Assembly (NCBI GenBank): GCA_016929985.1 | Contig: JAFGIH010000277.1 | Location: 1-8,998 of the forward strand | DNA from: Thermoleophilia bacterium | Lineage (GTDB): Bacteria > Actinomycetota > Thermoleophilia > RBG-16-64-13 | Length of the DNA stretch: 8,998 nt | Direction: 5' to 3' | Shown here: positions 5,794 to 8,998 of the stretch, piece after piece | How the letters are laid out: every line of letters begins with the position of its first letter | How positions within the stretch are numbered: position 1 is the first letter of the stretch | Position numbers and translations under genes: made by a program | The notes under the pieces: generated by a model | Seen by the model: the letters and a program-made list of their open reading frames with translations, nothing else | What the model was told of the DNA's origin: nothing | Database searches by the model: none

Positions 5794-6927
5794 ATGAGCA
5801 TAAGTAGACGAGCGGTTCAATTCGCTGCGCTGCTGGTCGTCCTCTTGGTCTTCGGCTTCGCGGTCGGTTGTGGTGACGATGGTGAGACTACCGAGACCAC
5901 CGGTGCGACGCCAGCTTCGGAAGGTGCGGCGACTACGTCGGCGGCCGTGTCTGAACCCATCAAGCTTGACAAGGTAACTGGCGCTTCCTCAGCAAACGAC
6001 CCCGGCTTCCAAATTGATGAGGAAGTGGCGCGGAGGATTGAACAAGAGAGCGGCGGGAAGGTCCAGATAACGGTACATCTCGCCGGGACTCTCTGCGGCC
6101 CGCTAGAGGTCTTCGACGCCACAGAGGGCGGTATCGCAGACATCGCGGGAGGTGCTTGCGGCTGGGCTCCGCAGAGGTTCGGGCTGACATCGTTCGCCGG
6201 GAATTGCCTCCACAGACTGCCGAGCTCGGAAGTTGCTACCACTGTAATACGGTATATCTTCGACAACACACCCGAGATCCAGAGCGAATGGGCCGATTGG
6301 AAAGTGTTATGGTTCAATGGTCAAACACCCGGTGCGTTCCATTTGAACAAACGCGCCGAGACCATGGCGGACCTTGAAGGCCGGCAGATCCGGATGCCCG
6401 CGGACCAGGGGGTCTATGGCAGCGCTCTGGGTGCAACGCCGGTGAGCCTCCCGATATCGGACATGTATTCGAGTCTCGAGAAGGGCATCATCGACGGAGC
6501 ATGGTGTGGGATATCCGAGCTGAAGGTACTGCGACTGGCAGAGGTCGCACCATTCTCCCTGCACATTCCCATAAGCACCGGAGTGACAGTCAACGCAATG
6601 CCCATAGAGACATGGAATTCGTTGCCAGATGACGTCAAAGCGGCATTCGAAAGCGCTTCCGCCTGGGCAGCGGCTGAGACGGCCAAGATCTGGGATCAAG
6701 CGGCTGCGGAGACCTACGAGTGGGCCGAGACCCAGGGACACGAACTGGTCGAGCCCGCGCCGGACGAAATGATCAAGATACTCGAGGCTCTCTATGCGAC
6801 CGATGAGGCCTCCGCGAAAACGTTCGAGGAGAAAGGACGGGCGGGGACGGCCGTTCTCAATGCCGCAAGGCAAGCCGAAGAGAAGTTCGGCGATCAGTTT
6901 CTCTGGTCAGACATCTGGCCGCAATGA
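5794..6927 (+). CDS. dctP: TRAP transporter substrate-binding lipoprotein, DctP family
   Basis: A 377-residue solute-binding subunit of a tripartite ATP-independent transporter. Residues 1-25 form a lipoprotein signal peptide (SRRAVQFAALLVVLLVFGFAV then GC) with lipidated Cys26, a GDDGETTETTG linker to about residue 52, then the DctP fold. Family marks include GRQIRMPAD with the conserved ligand-carboxylate Arg at 200, and the hinge segment SLPISDMYSSLEKGIIDGAW at about 218-237. The ATG at 5794 has AGGGAG upstream with 7 nt spacing; an upstream in-frame TTG at 5749 is not needed. Four Cys (101, 122, 138, 238) in the mature domain are more than I would expect for a secreted binding protein. 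The ligand is probably an organic acid because of Arg200, but its identity is unknown. Codon use is AT-richer than in the liv genes. It is the first gene of the operon. Confidence 0.94.
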   Translation: MSISRRAVQFAALLVVLLVFGFAVGCGDDGETTETTGATPASEGAATTSAAVSEPIKLDKVTGASSANDPGFQIDEEVARRIEQESGGKVQITVHLAGTLCGPLEVFDATEGGIADIAGGACGWAPQRFGLTSFAGNCLHRLPSSEVATTVIRYIFDNTPEIQSEWADWKVLWFNGQTPGAFHLNKRAETMADLEGRQIRMPADQGVYGSALGATPVSLPISDMYSSLEKGIIDGAWCGISELKVLRLAEVAPFSLHIPISTGVTVNAMPIETWNSLPDDVKAAFESASAWAAAETAKIWDQAAAETYEWAETQGHELVEPAPDEMIKILEALYATDEASAKTFEEKGRAGTAVLNAARQAEEKFGDQFLWSDIWPQ

Positions 6928-6994
6928 CTGCCCCTCACTAGAGGAATACGTCCGGGCGCACGCACAGGCACGGTAAGTCAGGGGGTGCGGCACA

Positions 6995-7513
6995 TTGCGA
7001 AGCATGTCGTCTGTCAAGATATTTGCGGCAAGACTGAGGAAATATCTGAGCGTCTTTTTCGATGCCATCAGTTGGATCGGGGGACTTGCGCTACTCGCGA
7101 TCATGGTGGTGACCGTAGCGAACGTAATCACTCGTATCTGGGGCGCCCCTATAAGTGGTGTTGTTGAGATCTCGTCGCTGTTGTTCGTGCTGGTGGTTGC
7201 TTTTGGGCTAGGCTGTGCAACCTTGGCAGGGGAGCATGTTGAGATCAACATCTTAACAAAAAAGCTGCCAGAACGAGTGCAGAAGCCTCTGGCTGTCATC
7301 ATCACTGCGGTTGGTTTGGCTACGTGGATATTGATAGCGTGGCGTACCATCGTCTACGCTCTCTTACAGCACGGTCTGGGTGAATTCGTACCGATCCTAC
7401 ACGATATGCCCGTGTCGCCCTGGCGCTTTGTGTTCTCCTTTGGCCTGATAATCCTCTGTGTGGCACTGCTGATACAGTTGGTCGAGCGCATGGCAATGGC
7501 GGTCAAGAAATGA
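6995..7513 (+). CDS. dctQ: TRAP transporter small permease subunit, DctQ family
   Basis: A 172-residue membrane protein with four hydrophobic segments at about residues 24-46, 54-76, 97-118 and 142-165, the standard DctQ layout. Conserved marks are NVITR (Asn43, Arg47), Glu58 in GVVEISSLL and GEHVEI with His81. It scaffolds the large DctM subunit in the cytoplasmic membrane. TTG at 6995 is chosen because AGGGGG lies 9 nt before it; ATG at 7004, three codons in, is an alternative with no good ribosome site. It lies 67 bp after dctP with no visible terminator between them, and its stop overlaps the dctM start by 4 bp (ATGA). Confidence 0.93.
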   Translation: MRSMSSVKIFAARLRKYLSVFFDAISWIGGLALLAIMVVTVANVITRIWGAPISGVVEISSLLFVLVVAFGLGCATLAGEHVEINILTKKLPERVQKPLAVIITAVGLATWILIAWRTIVYALLQHGLGEFVPILHDMPVSPWRFVFSFGLIILCVALLIQLVERMAMAVKK

Positions 7514-8811
7514 GCACTACAACCATCGGGCTCATCTTCTTGGTCGCTCTGCTCGTGCTCGTCTTCTTGAAAATGCCGATTGGCTTCACTATGGCGTTCG
7601 TCGGGTTCGTGGGGTTTGCTATCTTGAGCTCGCTCAAGGGTGCACTGAACGTAGTGGGTATTGAGCCGTTTGCAGCGGTCTCGAACTACTCATGGGGCGC
7701 TATATCGCTGTTCATATTGATGGGTCAATTCGCTTTTCGCTCCGGAATCGTGGAACGACTATACGTGGCCGTCGATCGGTGGTTGGGCGCCCTGCCCGGA
7801 GGAGTCGCGATGGCGACGATCGCGGCATGTGGAGGGTTCTCTGCAGTGTCGTCGTCCAGCGTAGCGACGGCGGCTACCATGGCTTCGGTAGCTCTACCCG
7901 AGATGAAGAAATACAACTATAGTGATGCTTTGGCCGCAGGTACTGTTGCCGCAGGTGGCACCCTGGGAATCCTGATTCCTCCGAGCGCGATGCTGATGAC
8001 GTACGGCATCCTCACCGAGTCATCGATCGCGCAGCTCTTTCTGGCGGGACTCATTCCCGGCATCCTTCTCGCGCTTCTATTCATTGCTAGTATCGCCCTC
8101 CGAGCGTGGCGCAATCCGAGCCTTGCTCCCCGTGGAGCGAAGGCCACCATGAGGGAGAGGATTAGGGCGCTTCCAGGCGTCATCGACATGGTGCTGCTCA
8201 TTGTTCTTGTGCTGGGAGGGTTATGGGGCGGACTGTTCACGGCCAACGAAGCCGGTGCCGTCGGAGCGTTCGGAGCCTTGGCGATCGGCCTGGCGAGGCG
8301 AAAGCTGTCACTGCGCGGGTTTCTGAACTCGCTCAGCAGCACCGTCCGAATGACGGCCATGCTCATCGCCATCGTTGTCGGGACCATGATATTCAACCGG
8401 TTCTTGACTGTTTCCCTACTTCCAAGCTGGCTTGCCAGCGCCGTCGATAGTCTCACTGTGTCTCCCACTCTGATCATAGTAGCCATCCTGGTGATGTATG
8501 CGCTGCTCGGTTGCGTATTTGACACAGTCGCTGTCGTCATGCTGACTATACCCATACTATTTCCCGTTATTCAAACACTCGGTATAGACCCCATCTGGTA
8601 CGGAGTAGCGGTGACGATCACTACAGAAATGGGTCTCATCACACCACCCATAGGCATAAATGTCTTTGTTGTTGCTGCCGTTGCTCCTCAAATCCCTATA
8701 GGCACCATCTTTAGAGGGATAGTGCCGTTCTTGATTCCGATGGTCCTTCTAATTGCCCTCCTCGTGGCCTTTCCGCAGATTGCCACCGCGTTGGTTCATT
8801 TGGTCTATTGA
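7510..8811 (+). CDS. dctM: TRAP transporter large permease subunit, DctM family
   Basis: A 433-residue transport channel with about 11 to 13 hydrophobic segments, the usual length for DctM. Characteristic segments are FSAVSSSSVATAATMASVAL ending PEM (about 110-132), GTVAAGGTLGILIPPSAMLM (144-163) and EMGLITPPIGINVFVVAA from residue 373. These form the two inverted hairpin regions that bind solute and, in studied members, sodium ions. The second Ser in SSSS replaces the Gly usual in GFSAxSGSS. ATG at 7510 overlaps the dctQ stop (ATGA) and lacks a strong ribosome site, so translation is probably coupled. It ends the three-gene TRAP unit, with stop TGA at 8809-8811. Confidence 0.95.
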   Translation: MSTTTIGLIFLVALLVLVFLKMPIGFTMAFVGFVGFAILSSLKGALNVVGIEPFAAVSNYSWGAISLFILMGQFAFRSGIVERLYVAVDRWLGALPGGVAMATIAACGGFSAVSSSSVATAATMASVALPEMKKYNYSDALAAGTVAAGGTLGILIPPSAMLMTYGILTESSIAQLFLAGLIPGILLALLFIASIALRAWRNPSLAPRGAKATMRERIRALPGVIDMVLLIVLVLGGLWGGLFTANEAGAVGAFGALAIGLARRKLSLRGFLNSLSSTVRMTAMLIAIVVGTMIFNRFLTVSLLPSWLASAVDSLTVSPTLIIVAILVMYALLGCVFDTVAVVMLTIPILFPVIQTLGIDPIWYGVAVTITTEMGLITPPIGINVFVVAAVAPQIPIGTIFRGIVPFLIPMVLLIALLVAFPQIATALVHLVY

Positions 8812-8915
8812 TAACCAGGGCGATGCATTTTTTACTGGGACAGCAGTATTGAAGGGCCACTCTCAAGATAGGGCACTCGGTCTGCGCAAAGACGTAAAGG
8901 CATAGAAAGGACGCA
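8812..8915 (+). other. Spacer between dctM and the next gene
   Basis: A 104-bp spacer. It has a weak 5-bp stem TACTG-GGACAG-CAGTA at 8833-8848 with T's before rather than after it, and GGGCCACTC/GGGCACTC as a short direct repeat. I see no clear terminator or promoter, so read-through from the TRAP operon is possible. Confidence 0.45.
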
Positions 8916-8998
8916 ATGGTCAACAAAATGAATGGTCAAAATGAACAAGAAGGCAAGGTGCCTGACAGTAGCCCCAAGAAGGAAGAGACGACCATCAA
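8916..8998 (+). CDS. Unidentified protein (partial, N-terminal 27 residues)
   Basis: A gene starts at ATG 8916 with AAAGGA 4 nt upstream and runs off the right edge. The visible residues, MVNKMNGQNEQEGKVPDSSP followed by KKEETTI, are hydrophilic and charged, with no signal peptide. This looks like a disordered N-terminal tail, so it is probably cytoplasmic. ATG at 8928 is an alternative start. It lies 104 bp after dctM in the same direction and may be in the same operon, so it may encode a catabolic enzyme or regulator for the TRAP substrate. Charged tails ending TTIK occur before the helix-turn-helix in some IclR-type regulators, but this is only a guess. Confidence 0.5.
   Translation, partial: MVNKMNGQNEQEGKVPDSSPKKEETTI

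Overview
The window holds two unrelated solute-import systems in opposite orientations, with a TetR-type regulator between them. The likely host is a high-GC, Gram-positive actinobacterium, probably from a deep or uncultured lineage. Both binding proteins start with a lipoprotein signal peptide, then a Cys-Gly-Asp-Asp tether and a Thr-rich linker, a style common in Actinobacteria. Coding density is high and several starts are GTG or TTG. This placement is an inference; no rRNA or other marker gene is present.

Minus strand, positions 1 to about 4440: a complete-looking HAAT-family (branched-chain amino acid type) ABC importer operon, read right to left. It contains the lipoprotein binding protein (livK-like, 2923-4287), two permeases (livH-like 1960-2835, livM-like 954-1967), and two ATPases (livG-like 187-957; livF-like, cut by the left edge at 1-197). 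All junctions from livH to livF overlap by 4 to 11 bp. Only the livK-livH junction has a gap, and it contains a perfect 17-bp hairpin that could keep binding-protein mRNA in excess over the membrane genes.

Positions 4288-4714: a 427-bp gap with a candidate livK promoter, an operator-like dyad, and a two-copy 23-bp repeat inside a segment that could be a remnant of an IS21-like or MITE-like element.

Positions 4715-5359, minus strand: the TetR-family regulator. It diverges from the next operon across an AT-rich promoter-like region and a long leader (5360-5793).

Plus strand, 5794-8811: a three-gene TRAP transporter: lipid-anchored DctP-type binding protein, DctQ small membrane subunit and DctM large membrane subunit. 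The last two overlap by 4 bp (ATGA). A further gene begins at 8916 and is cut by the right edge.

How the genes work together: the LivKHMGF set should import an amino acid, amide or small organic acid using ATP. The DctPQM set should import an organic acid using an ion gradient. The TetR protein is best placed to control the TRAP operon and itself. Substrates cannot be read from this window because no catabolic gene is complete here. I found no CRISPR array, defence system, rRNA, tRNA or intact transposase. This is mainly an ordinary transport region with some interesting details.
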